From contig CM037590.1 in the NCBI GenBank assembly GCA_021018995.1, positions 64,327,597 to 64,391,596 on the forward strand: 64,000 nt of DNA, written 5' to 3'. The translations under genes and the position numbers were made by a program. Under the pieces are notes generated by a model. That model was not told where the DNA came from. It searched no databases and saw only the letters and a program-made list of their open reading frames with translations. This document shows positions 47,756-57,875 of the stretch, piece after piece. Every line of letters begins with the position of its first letter. Within the stretch, counting starts at the first letter, position 1. The DNA is from Chloranthus sessilifolius. Taxonomy: Eukaryota > Streptophyta > Magnoliopsida > Chloranthales > Chloranthaceae.

Positions 47756-49639
47756 CACCCCCAAACTTATGCTTTGCTAGTCCCTAGCAAACAAGGAAAA
47801 ATAACTATTTTATTCTAAAACTTAAACTACCACTTTCGTAGGGAGCACAATTGCATTTAGCGGATGCAACAAGGTTTTAAACCCCAAGGTAATCCCTAGA
47901 GGAGGAGTTATAATCTCCTTAAGGTTTTCAGTGAAGTTACCTACAAACTTCAAATATTTTTAGATTTTTCAAAAAAATTTCAAAATCAAAAGGTAAAAAA
48001 AAATAAAAACTAACTAATTTAATCACCACATGGTTATTATGATTTTATAATTTACACATCTTTCATCTTTACTTTCCATCATTGCAATTATCCTTAATTA
48101 GAACTCAACCATTTCGATTCTGTAAAGCGTGGAGTGTGTGCGCATCAGTGAACAGTTTATTCTTCATAAATTTTTCTAAACTACAGGTTTAGAAAATATT
48201 TTTATCCAAACTCTCACTATTGGCATACTCTCAAAAAGAATATCAAAAGTTTTTGGCTTCTCTCAATATGATATACATGATAAATTCTAAGGATATTTGA
48301 CTGAAAAGATAAATCCTAAAAATGGATAATCAATTCTGTTTATATGATTTCTTTGTTGATTTATAGTATCTACAACATGTATCTTTACTAGACTCAAACT
48401 TTTGCAAATCATAAATCACAAAGGTCTTTCCTTTAGCTTGTAATGGGGGTTTGGGTTTCATAAGGTGTCAAAGAAAGGCAGATAGGATTCAAAGTATCTT
48501 TTCTGAGAATTTAGTTGTTCCTTCTCTATCTTCTTCTTTTCTTCTTTTCATATTAGTATCAGTAAGTATCCAAAAAGTTGGATAACTTCTTTCCATTTTA
48601 TTTTTCTAAATCCCATTCTTCATTTTTTTTTCAGTTTGGAAACCTTTTTGCTTCTCTTTTTGTTGAATTGTATTTTTATTTTCAGAAATCATCTTTTTAC
48701 GATTTTCCAATCCTTTCCCATATTTTCATCTTTTTTTTTTCTTTCTTCTCATTTGTACCCTTTTTATAGAATATCCCTTTTCTATTAGTTTATACTCCTT
48801 TCACTCCCTCTTCTTTCCTTCTTTTGCATTCAAAACTCTCAGAAACTATAAGGGTTAAAGGTTGAAAGCTTTGAGTAGTACTTGTGGTTAAGAGTTTATA
48901 AAATTATGGTACAAAGAATTTTGGTTTAGGCTTCTAATATGGGTTCAAAAGATAAAAATTTTATGGGATTTTAGCTTTTTGGCTCTGATTTATCAAAAGA
49001 TGGCCTTTGATCATTTTCATAATTTACTAGTATAGATGTCATATTGCTTTGATATATTTAACAGATAGTTCTAAACAAACAAATAGTCATACTGACGGAA
49101 TATTTTGATTCTAATTTCAACAATATGAGATTTCTAAAAAAAAAATCAAAAAGTTCAAAGAATTTAAATTTTGAATAGATAACAGTGTCTTTGAATAAAA
49201 GAGGAATAATGGCTCTAAAGCTCACTGGTTAATATATTTTTGAAACTGTATCTAAATATTACAGTTTAAATTAATTTATAATTTCAAACATTCATCTTTT
49301 TGATACAGTGCTCAAAAGAGACTAAACATGAATTGCAACTGCTCTATCATTATAATTGCTGAACTTTTTCTATGATGGATCATAAAAATTTCAGATTTAA
49401 AATTTTCTATCATATTCACATGTGATGGTTAAATCAAAAGAAAAATTTTTAAACTACTACTGAAAATAGAGACAGAAAAATAAGTTCTGAAAATAGAAAC
49501 AGAAAAAAAATTTCTCTGCAAAAAGAAGCTAAACTAATATATACAAAGTGTATATGCCCCCAAACTTAAATTGGACATACCCTCATTGGCACAAAAATAG
49601 GAGGTATGGACAAATTTACCTAAAAATTATTGTTATCTC

Positions 49640-49935
49640 TGATTTCTTACCGGTTGTGAAAAAATTCTGTAAGGAATATTTGCTCCAAACTTAAGGAAAA
49701 TACAATGGTTTTATATCTCAGAGACAAAAATAAAAAAAATGTAAGTGGTTAGTAGCAAAAACTAAAAGTTAGTCAGTTATAATTACTTAAATCTATTGAT
49801 ATGTCACCGGTTGGAAAAAAATTCTTACGAATAATCCCCCAAACTTTAGAGGAAAAACCATTTGGTTTAATCAACAAAAATTAAAAAGTAAAAAGAAAAG
49901 TTAGTAACATTAGTTAATCAAAAGAAGATTTTATA
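49640..49935. repeat. Degenerate ~160-bp tandem duplication
   Basis: CACCGGTTG-GAAAAAAATTCT, CCAAACTTTA-GGAAAA and TTAGTAAC blocks repeat at 49648-49790 and 49805-49935. Both are non-coding. Confidence 0.6.
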
Positions 49936-50108
49936 TATTACTCGGTATTTACATAGATAAAAGCTAAGAACTAAAAATTAATTACTAAAAACATTATTAC
50001 ATTGAAGAAAATAATCCTAGGAAAAATCTAGGCACACACTAATTTATACTAGACACCGGCGGAAACGCCCGAAAGAAAGGTTTTTCGATAAAGATCAGTC
50101 CATGGCTT

Positions 50109-50795
50109 CTAACTGCCTTTAATCAGAGTCTTATATCCCTTCCTACCAAAGGAGTATCCACACTTTGGCAAGTCGCTCCTCCAAGAGCTGTCGAAACACT
50201 CCTCTCTGCCCTTCTTCATCTTTTCCATACAGTGCACATCACAAAGCTTCTTTTGAAAGAAATGCAAGACCACTGCGGGGAGTGCTTCAAAGGGGGAGGA
50301 AGTGAACACATCTCCGGATCACCCTTCACCTATACTGCCCCCGTACGTAGACTACGTGAAGAGAATGTAGCGTAAGCAAAGGGAGATGATAAGCAATAGA
50401 GAGGGGTGGCAGGGAGATCAAGGATGGGATGGGAAATGGCACTAGAAATTACAACCCATCCTCGTTGAAAAGGAACGCGCATTCAGGGTGGGTGGTTAAG
50501 AAGTGGGGAGGAATGTGTTTCTGGTATATGGTTTCGGATTTGGGTTAGGTTTAGGGTCAAGGGTGGTCTCGGTGGCTGATTCAGCATCAGGGACGAGTTG
50601 CTGGAGCTTTAATTTTTTTACTTTCTTTCTGGTACCTAGGAGCTCGGCCCTATGTATTTCGAGAATTCTATCAAGTCTTTTGCTGAAATCGGTTAGGTTA
50701 TATTCTTCCGTCATGGGGTTTGAGGGTTAAAAGAAGAGGAAGAAGAAAGGTTATGGTATGGACTTGGTTTGGGATAGGTATGGATTTATAGGGAA
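50109..50795 (-). pseudogene. Small gene-like segment with own TATA box
   Basis: Minus-strand TATAAAT (50784-50790) is followed by a pyrimidine-rich leader (TTTCTTCTTCCTCTTC) and an ATG at 50714. The frame runs 72 codons: an acidic, leucine-rich helix (F-S-K-R-L-D-R-I-L-E-I-H-R-A-E-L-L) and a K-P-N-P-N-P-K-P tail. A second frame at 50309-50109 is cysteine- and lysine-rich (C-D-V-H-C-M-E-K ... S-D-L-P-K-C-G-Y-S-F-G-R-K). Base composition is more GC-rich than the surroundings. I do not recognise either product. A captured host gene piece or an additional retrotransposon gene are both possible. Confidence 0.4.
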
Positions 50796-51384
50796 TGGCT
50801 TGGCTTTGAACTGTCACTTCGAGTTAAATGTTGATGTGTAGGTTCCTAGGCCTGGGTAGTTAGCAAGTGGCGAAATTGAATACATTGCATGTCTGTTTCT
50901 CTTACAAATTTAAATGGGTTCGAATTCTAATATAACCGATGAGACTGATCACCGGGTTCTCCTGTTTCCTAAAATTGCCATTTGCAATTCTGGATAACAA
51001 TCACGAGACTCTATACGTAATCGTACTCGCTACGATTGGACTCTATATTCATAAGAAATCGTAAATCCACTCTTCAAGTGATTTAAAATAAAGAAAAGTC
51101 TTTACGATTCATTATAATAAAAAAATTGTAAAGAGCCTTTTTCAACACTGTACATATGTTACACGTGTTTACTATGAGTGAGTCGGTAGCTCGACGGGTT
51201 CATGAGGAACTCAATAACAATCAAGGGGAGTTGATGTGTCTCCCATAAAAGTATTTCCTCCTGGGGTACCAACTGTTGGCGAGAATGAATAGTTACTTTT
51301 TCTCGTGTTAGTCCAATTTGTTAGTTGCTCAACCTGAGTTTCTAACTGTGTAATGGATTCTAAGAGAGTGTTGAGTAACTGCGT

Positions 51385-52220
51385 TTATATTAAGCCATGT
51401 TGCAGCCAACTATCAACTATCTGCGATAGGGCTTCCTCTGTGACAGCGTGGTTAGGGGTTTCTGTGGGGTGAAAAGGTGCAGTGGGAGTTTGGGGCACCA
51501 CCTGAGTTGGGCTATGGTTAAGACCACATACTTCTCCTTTTTGAGATGTTGGGTATGATTTAATACCCAGCAGAGATTGAAGTTTTACTTTCCAAGCTTT
51601 GATTTTTGGAAAATAGTTCATCATTGATTTTAATTTGTATAATCCTCCTTTCTTAAGAGGTATATCCCTTATGGTCTCCGAATCAATCTCACCCGGTGCA
51701 TGGTTTTGCATCGGTTTCTCGCTAAGGGTCTCGAAGAGTTCCCAAGCTTCTTCTGCCGTTAATGTTCCGAATAATCCTCCACAGGCACCATCAATTTTAA
51801 GCCAGGTTTGTCATTCAAACCTTCATAGAAGGTGATCACTATTTGCCAATGCGTGACCTCGTGGTGAGGACACTTGTGTAGAAGATCTTTAAGACGATTC
51901 CAACATTCCTGAAGAGATTCATCCGGGAATTGATGAAATGTTATAACAAGATGCAGGATCTTCTTCGTTTTGCATATTGGAAAGAATTTCAAAAGGAAGT
52001 TACGTTCCAATTCGTTCCAATCAACAATCGTATTTCGGGGCAAGGAGTGTATCCACTGCATTGCTCCGTCTCTAAGGGAATACGAGAACAATCTCAATTG
52101 AATAGATACTTTTGATAAGTTCTCAATCCGAATAACGGTGCATACTTCGACGAACTTATTTAAATGTGAATAGGGATCATCATCCATTAGCCTGTGAAAA
52201 GTAGGGAGTATTTGAAACAT
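51385..52220 (-). pseudogene. gag: Athila-type gag (partial)
   Basis: The frame 52220-51759 has the Athila capsid pattern: D-P-Y-S-H-L-N-K-F-V-E-V-C, L-R-L-F-S-Y-S-L-R-D-G-A-M-Q-W, N-F-L-L-K-F-F-P, F-P-D-E-S-L-Q-E-C-W-N-R-L-K-D-L and C-P-H-H-E-V-T-H-W. It then shifts frame and continues from 51711 to 51385 (T-A-E-E-A-W-E-L-F-E-T-L near the shift). The N-terminal part is missing because the element ends near 52235. This supports the Athila assignment of the surrounding LTR and purine tract. Confidence 0.85.
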
Positions 52221-52289
52221 ATTGGGCGTAACTTCAAAAGTTCAAGTTGTAATACTCACGACATTTCAATCAATGGAAGTCATGTTATG

Positions 52290-52565
52290 TATGTTTCTTA
52301 AAGAGGGATGGCATGGAACACATCCTTTTGTTAGATCCAGAGAAAGAAATAGTTTCTCCATTGCTTCTGGTCTCGTAGCATCATAATAATTCTATCAATC
52401 TTGTACATAATTTCCGTTGGATAGAGTTGAAATTTGTCACGATCATACATTCTATTCAAAGAATCCCCATTCGAGAACCGCGCATGAGATTTTCATCTCA
52501 TATGGCTCCTCCCTTCTGTGCATCATAATAAAGGGAATAATCCATGAAATTAAAAAATGTTAAAA
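52290..52565 (-). pseudogene. ycf3: Plastid-derived ycf3 fragment (group II intron end plus exon 2)
   Basis: On the minus strand, intron-like sequence with CACAGAAGGGAGGAGCC enters a group II domain V hairpin (52475-52508). About 40 bases later a diverged start of ycf3 exon 2 follows (52437 to about 52360): CTATCCAACGGAAATTATG and GAATTATTATGATGCTACGA line up with the plastid exon by eye. Many substitutions mark an old nuclear copy (NUPT). Downstream to 52240 I cannot assign it. Confidence 0.75.
52475..52508 (-). ncRNA. Group II intron domain V (decayed, plastid origin)
   Basis: The minus strand starts GAGCCATATGAG and ends CTCATGCGCGGTTC around a GAAA loop, matching the 34-nt domain V of plastid ycf3-type introns. 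The catalytic triad AGC is present. Confidence 0.8.
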
Positions 52566-52587
52566 TAATCTCATTATGAGCTGATGT

Positions 52588-52741
52588 CACTATAAAAAAA
52601 AAGATTATTAGTGACAGTTTTTTTAACATAAAACTGATGCAATTAGCCCTGTCGCTAGAAAAAACTGCCGCTGTTATAGTTCTGTCGCTACTAAAAATGC
52701 TTTAATAGCAAGTGCCGCTAAAACCCCTTATTTTTGTAGTG
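52588..52741. mobile_element. CACTA-type MITE (154 bp)
   Basis: CACTATAAAAA at the left, TTTTTGTAGTG at the right and a 3-base duplication TGT on both sides (52585-52587, 52742-52744). It shares internal CTGCCGCT and GTCGCTA motifs with the element at 54022-54171. It lies inside plastid-derived DNA. Confidence 0.88.
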
Positions 52742-52879
52742 TGTGGGCTAGTGTTTTTACAAGAATGCTCTAGCCAACCTTCTTACATGAGACTTAAGCT
52801 TATTGGTGCTAGATAGAAATGTTTCCATCTAAACTATTCATTTTAATAAATGATATAAATGTTTGTATTTTTTTTATTT

Positions 52880-53235
52880 TTTTTTGTCGAAATCATTATC
52901 TCCTTCTCTTACATTGAAAATACTATCATTACTGCTAGTTCTTATACTACAACTCTCATTGTTCTTACCTTTTTACTATAATAGAATGAATGTACCTATA
53001 AATGCAACTATTAATGTGATAATTTCAATTATATTTAGTATTATACGTTTAATGATCATGGTAGCGATTGCCATTCTTGGATCTGCTACTCAGATAAAAC
53101 TTTCTAGTTCACTGAGCAAAGAACTATCTTTCCCAATCTCAGAAATCTAATTTTTAATCTCAAAATATATAGAATAATCGTTATCATAATCACTCTTAAT
53201 TGTTTATATCTAATGAGAAGAGTTTTTTACCTAAG
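52880..53235 (-). pseudogene. accD: Plastid-derived accD N-terminal fragment
   Basis: Minus-strand frames, with shifts, recall the variable N-terminal part of plastid acetyl-CoA carboxylase beta subunit: Y-D-N-D-Y-S-I-Y-F-E-I-K-N, then S-S-L-L-S-E-L-E-S-F, then Y-N-T-K-Y ... N-Y-H-I-N-S-C-I-Y, then S-S-N-D. In plastomes accD is far from ycf3, so this insert is rearranged or built from several pieces. Stops and shifts show it is non-functional. Confidence 0.7.
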
Positions 53236-53552
53236 AACACACATGCGTCCAACCATTTAGATGGCGGGTTTCTATCTATTCCAGATTGACCCTAATCAAG
53301 TCGATATCGAGATTTAGAGGAGGATATATATTGGTGCCATATCGGCAAATAGATGTTGTGCAATTACGTGGTTCACGCTATGCTTATTAGTACCCGCACA
53401 CGCGTGTGTGCATGTCGGATTGGCCCGCACCAATTTAGGCTTGGGCATGTGTGCAGGTGTGGCTTAATATGAGTCTTGTCGGATCCACTTCGGTCCAAGT
53501 AAGGTTCTAAAATATTATTTTATCACTAATTACTTATGAAAGGGTACTGTAT
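53236..53552. other. Unassigned spacer
   Basis: No gene or repeat recognised. GCACACGCGTGTGTGCATGT at 53398-53417 is a short palindrome. Confidence 0.5.
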
Positions 53553-54021
53553 CTAGGGCTCTCAATGGGCCGGATTAGGGCCGGGCAAGCGTTCAACCTG
53601 GCCCTAACCTCAACTCAGCCCTAACACGAGTAGCGATGTACTCAGCCCAAGCCCAACCCCAACCAGACCGGGCCGGGCTTGGGCTTGGGCTGGGCTGTTT
53701 TTCTCTAATAAAATTAGAAAAAAACAGCCCAGCTGTTTATTTTCAGTTATTTTTTCTAATAAAATTTGGTTGGGCTTAGGTTATTTTTTTTCTAATAAAA
53801 CTTTGAAAAAGGTTAAAAATTTAATTAAATAATTATATTAACATTATAGAGACTCAGGTACATGCTTTTACTCAAATATTTCATTTTAGTTTGTTGGACA
53901 ATGGTTATAACAGACAACTGTTGCTTGAAAGGATAACGGTTGCACAATGATTATAACAGACAACGATTAATCTTAGGGCAAAGTAAATTATATTTAATTA
54001 AAAGGATTTTTTTTTATAACT

Positions 54022-54171
54022 CACTATAAAAATAAGGTGTTTCAGCGGCACATGTTAAGGCAACTTTTGGTAGCGGCAGGACTAATAGCTTCAATTTTTT
54101 GTAGCAACAGGACTAATAGCAACATCTTTTTGTTAAAAAAACTGCCGCTAATAGTCTTATTTTTTGTAGTG
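54022..54171. mobile_element. CACTA-type MITE (150 bp), nested in hAT-like MITE
   Basis: CACTATAAAAA to TTTTTTGTAGTG with a 3-base duplication ACT (54019-54021, 54172-54174). Same family as 52588-52741. Confidence 0.88.
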
Positions 54172-54184
54172 ACTTTAAAAGGAT

Positions 54185-54187
<3 letters not shown>

Positions 54188-54228
<41 letters not shown>
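54188..54228. repeat. (TA)n microsatellite
   Basis: About 20 TA dinucleotides. Confidence 0.95.
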
Positions 54229-54229
<1 letters not shown>

Positions 54230-54564
54230 GGGCCAGGTGTTGGAACACTCAACTCAAGCCCGGCCCGGATTGATCCGGGTTGCAACATGTTTAGCCCGGT
54301 CTGGATACCGAGTCAGGTTTGCTTGATAGAAAGTACTACTTTTTTCGGGACGGGTGTGGGCCAAAATCAAGGCCAGCCCGGCCCATTGAGAGCCCTAGGT
54401 GTATCTTTTCAAATTTAAAACCCAAAAGATAAGAACAACTTCCGTTTATTTTCATCCGGGAGTTGCATCTATTTACATTGTCACGTGAATCGCTATATCC
54501 TGGAGCTTGCCGGTTCAACTTATAAACCACTTTAAAAAAAGTAATTATATGCTCTTATCTTCAT

Positions 54565-54832
54565 TGTAGACCCGAACTAGATCGACCCCATGTATGTGTC
54601 CGGTACGGAGACCGATGTCGTCATAAGCTTTTAATTATCATTTGGGTAAAATTGTGTGGAGGGATTAGAGTTTAGAGTGTGATTGGACCTGTAGTGTGAA
54701 AGTTGTGCACCAACTTGCGGTATGCCGCTCAACATCGAAACCGAACCCTAGGTAAGTAGATATTTTTCGTTGCTTGTTTATTATAAAAGAGGGGAAGGCA
54801 TCTTTGAGAAGCCATTCCCGGTTTGTGCTTTT

Positions 54833-54866
<34 letters not shown>

Positions 54867-55249
54867 TGAGAGCTTCTCACCATGGAGCCTTGTGAGATTT
54901 GGATCGCGTAATCGCCGTAAACTCCACACTCTTCATGTTTCAAAACGAGCGTAAGCCGATCTCTTGTGCTTGTCTTCAACGATTTGGAAATGTTAAGATC
55001 AACGCGTGGGAATAGAGGAAGTTACCTTGAACTCGTGAGATCCGTCGAGGTGGGAATTGTGAAGAAATCCGAAGGTTTCGTTCCGAAACCCTCTTTTAGG
55101 GCAACACTCCTCAACTGTGAAATCGAACGGTGAAAGGCACGTTCATGCTGATATTAATGGGTTAGATTGGTAGAATAATGTTTGGTTTATTATTAGAATG
55201 ATGTGTGAAAATTTTTGGATGAAAATGGCGAAGAGCCGCGAGAAAAATG
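54565..55249 (+). repeat. Chromovirus LTR fragment (5' part)
   Basis: Starts TGTAGACCCGAACTAG; contains CATGTATGTGTCCGG (compare CATGTGTGCATGTCCGG at 32742) and a (GA) run at 54834-54863 in leader position. It is cut at 55249 by the next element. Confidence 0.6.
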
Positions 55250-55833
55250 TGTAATACCCCGAAAAAATTGACCGTTTGACTTTGACCTAGGGATCCGTGC
55301 CCGATTGGTCATGGGTTTGACCAAGTGATGGTCAAATATTGAGCTCATGAAGTTATGTACTAAGGTGAAATTAGTGTGACCTAAGTGTAGAATATGGTGC
55401 TAAGTTACAGTCACATACACCTATATATGGTGTATGTGTTTAACACACGAGCGGGAGAGCAAATATAAGGGTTTAATAACCCTATTTTTCCTTTTGTTTT
55501 GAGCTATTGAAGAGAGAGTTAAGAAGAGAGAGAGAAAAGTAAGGAGGAGTTATGAGGGCTAGAGGTTAATGCAAATCAAGAAGAGGATGGAGCATTGATT
55601 GAAGGATTCAACGCGTTAGGATCGTTGAAACGAAAAGCTGGAACCCTAGCCATTCCAACCTAGATCTTGATCAATTTGAGGATTGATTGAAGGTGAGTTT
55701 TAAATTAATGTAATGCATAGATTGTGAATGATTAAATTCTGTCAAATATGCTTAGAAGGATAGATTAAAGGCATAGGAGAGAAAGGATAAAGATTTGGAA
55801 GAACAGCCCAAAAGGGGGCTGAATCTGGCCAAA

Positions 55834-56263
55834 TCGATTAATCGAAATTGGAGTTCGATTAATCGATTTTGGCCCAGAAGTTGAAAAGTCAAGTAAGCCC
55901 GATTTCGATTAATCAAATTGGATTTCGATTAATCGATTTGGATTTCGATTAATCGATTTGGATTTCGATTAGTCGATTTGAAAATCGACTAATCGACTGA
56001 GTACCTCTAGTGGCTGGAGAATCAAGACCTGGGGAAATCGACTAATCGACTTGAGAAATCGATTAATCGATTTTGGATTTCGATTAATCGATTCCAAACT
56101 TCGACTACTCGATTTGAGAATCGACTTCATTATGTTAAAAACTTCGATTAATCTATTTGGGATCGATTAATCGAATTTGAATTTCGATTAATCGATTTTG
56201 AGAATCGATTAATCGATTTGGGTTTCGATTAATCGATTTTGGGAATCGATTAATCGACTTTGA
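55834..56263. repeat. CGATTAATCG palindrome array in LTR
   Basis: About 20 copies of TCGATTAATCGATTT and single-base variants (TCGACTAATCGACT, TCGATTAGTCGATT), separated by 5-15 bases. The same motif fills 63071-63700. Confidence 0.93.
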
Positions 56264-56579
56264 CAGTTTTGCTTAACTTTATAATTTCTCTTTGAGATTT
56301 AGGGAGGGTCTAGGACCTTCTTTATTACATCTTTAGTGATGTATTTCATGTGTTATGATGTACCATAGGTGGTACGTGCGAAAGCGAGCACAAGGAGCTG
56401 CGTGGGACCTTGATGCTTAGATCATCAGAAACTTGAGGTAGGGAACACCTTGAACATGTACTTTAATTTCAAGAGCATGTATGTAGTGATATAATTATCA
56501 AATTTGAAGTTGTTTTAATTGTGAAAAGCTTTGTGAAAATGGGTGCGTGTGTGACACCAAGAATGTGATAAAGGCATCT

Positions 56580-56935
56580 GTGTGATGCAAGTAATTAAGA
56601 ACAAGTAATCAAATGAGATTGAGACATCCCCAAGGGATGAGAAAGTAATAAAGGCATCAGGTGTGATGTGGGTATGTATACATCCCAGGGATGTATACAT
56701 AGGATTGAATAATTACTGTTGAGGCCTACCTGATATAAGATAGCATACTTACACGGTGAGCAACTATATGTAAAGCACATGTTATTTTTGTTATTTGAGG
56801 TTTGATAGAATACCCCACCGACGTGGCCGGATACCCACAACTGACGCGGCAGGATATCCGTGACCGGTACGGCGGCAAATGCGTACACCAGTACGGAGGT
56901 TTATCCGTAACCGTAAGTACATCCCAGGGATGTTG
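56580..56935. repeat. CATCCCAGGGATG palindromes and GACGnGGCnGGATA repeats
   Basis: ACATCCCAGGGATGT occurs at about 56684 and 56920, with relatives (ACATCCCCAAGGGATG at 56627, GCATCAGGTGTGATG at 56655). Between them, 56815-56910 has three units built on GACGTGGCCGGATAC. Confidence 0.75.
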
Positions 56936-57324
56936 TGTGATATTTAACCCCACCTCCTAGTGAGAAAGGGGCTTGGGTCGTATTCCCAGGGAATATATTT
57001 TTATAACTGTCTAATTAGAAGACGATGAAGGGTATCTCATAGGGGCTCGATGCTATATTGCTCGGGGATTACTTAAGTTGAAGATTTAAGTTTTGCTTTA
57101 GGCCTGTTCAGTGTCATTCATGATAAATCAACAGTAAAGTAAGGCATGCTAACTACCAGTAAACTTGAATGCAATTCATCAGATTTAAACTATTTTTCTA
57201 GCAAAAACATAGACACATCATGCTTAGAGTATCATGAAATATATTTGAGTTTTAACTTATATGTTCATTGTGTTTGTTCCCTATTGAGCTAGGATGTAGC
57301 TCACCCTTTAGACTATACGTCGCA

Positions 57325-57429
57325 GGTCCATTGATAGCAGCCGTAGAGGCCTCGGGAGACGTAGATCCGGGTGATTCGGATTACGTGCCTGGAGACGAGT
57401 TGGAGCCTCCACCCGAGGACTTCTTCTAG
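57325..57429 (+). other. Acidic D-Y-x-P mini-ORF in Tekay/Del-type LTR
   Basis: TATACGTCGCAG|GT opens 34 codons with G-D-S-D-Y-V-P-G-D-E-L-E-P-P-P and ends E-D-F-F-stop, 343 bases before the LTR end. The upstream sequence is shifted by one base relative to the solo LTR, while the frame after GT is kept, as expected if coding begins at the acceptor. Confidence 0.6.
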
Positions 57430-57542
57430 GAGACTCTACTGTGTACTTTGATAGAGAATCAGTTTTGAGAGCAGATTGTACGGCTTGGTATGCCAAGCCT
57501 TTATTTTGTTGAACATGTAATTAAATTGAATCATTCTTTTGG

Positions 57543-57581
57543 CGAACCATCTGGGGTGATTTGTTTATCACCGATGGTTCG
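57543..57581 (+). other. Conserved LTR stem-loop
   Basis: CGAACCATC pairs with GATGGTTCG, and GGTGAT with ATCACC, around a short loop. Paired changes relative to the solo LTR (CCAC/GTGG versus CCATC/GATGG) keep the stem. Confidence 0.7.
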
Positions 57582-57774
57582 GGTCGGTTCTCTGTTCATG
57601 CAGTGGCATGAAAGTAGAACTGTCTTTTGAATATGCCAGTTGGGCATATTAACTGTTTCCGCTTTATGAGATTATTGGCTTTATTTATTTATTTATGCTT
57701 GTTATACCAATGTTCGGTGAATGGCTTTGGGGCACAGTCTGGAGGATCGTGCTGATGGCACGGGCTGTCACAGT

Positions 57775-57786
57775 TGGTATCAGAGC
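57775..57786 (+). other. Primer-binding site, initiator Met tRNA
   Basis: TGGTATCAGAGC, a perfect match, two bases after the LTR. Confidence 0.93.
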
Positions 57787-57875
57787 TTTTTCTTTTAGAA
57801 ACTCTGATAATCATTCTTTTGTCAGAACATAGGGACTTCTGCTAATGAAAACTTTGTTTTCACGTGCAGACCGTT

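Larger units (their letters stand above)
47756..52235 (-). mobile_element. Interior of second Athila-like element, 5' end lost
   Basis: The purine tract is at 47756-47793 (minus GGGGGTGTG with CTAGGGACTAGCAAAGC before it). About 3.4 kb of non-coding DNA follows, then a small gene-like segment and gag. There is no pol. The primer site and 5' LTR should lie beyond 52235 but plastid-derived DNA is there instead, so the element is truncated. Confidence 0.75.
53553..54398. mobile_element. hAT-like MITE of ~845 bp
   Basis: Perfect 21-base inverted ends starting CTAGGGCTCTCAATGGGC. Subterminal GGCCGGGC/GCCCGGCC runs occur on both sides. TGTATCT flanks each end (53548-53554 and 54400-54406), close to an 8-base hAT-type duplication. 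No transposase. It contains the CACTA MITE and a (TA) run. Confidence 0.8.
55250..57772 (+). repeat. 5' LTR of Tekay/Del-type chromovirus
   Basis: TGTAATACCCCG to GGGCTGTCACA, followed directly by the primer site (about 2.52 kb; the start could be two bases earlier). Order inside: leader with GAGAGAG (55510-55535) and a donor-like AAG|GTGAGT (55691), palindrome array, TCCCAGGGA motifs, GAGCT..TAGCTCACCCT block, mini-ORF, stem-loop. The matching 3' LTR is not in the window. Confidence 0.85.

Noticed and set aside
54042..54273. I-Y-I-Y repeat frames on both strands
   Set aside because: They come from the (TA) microsatellite in the MITE.
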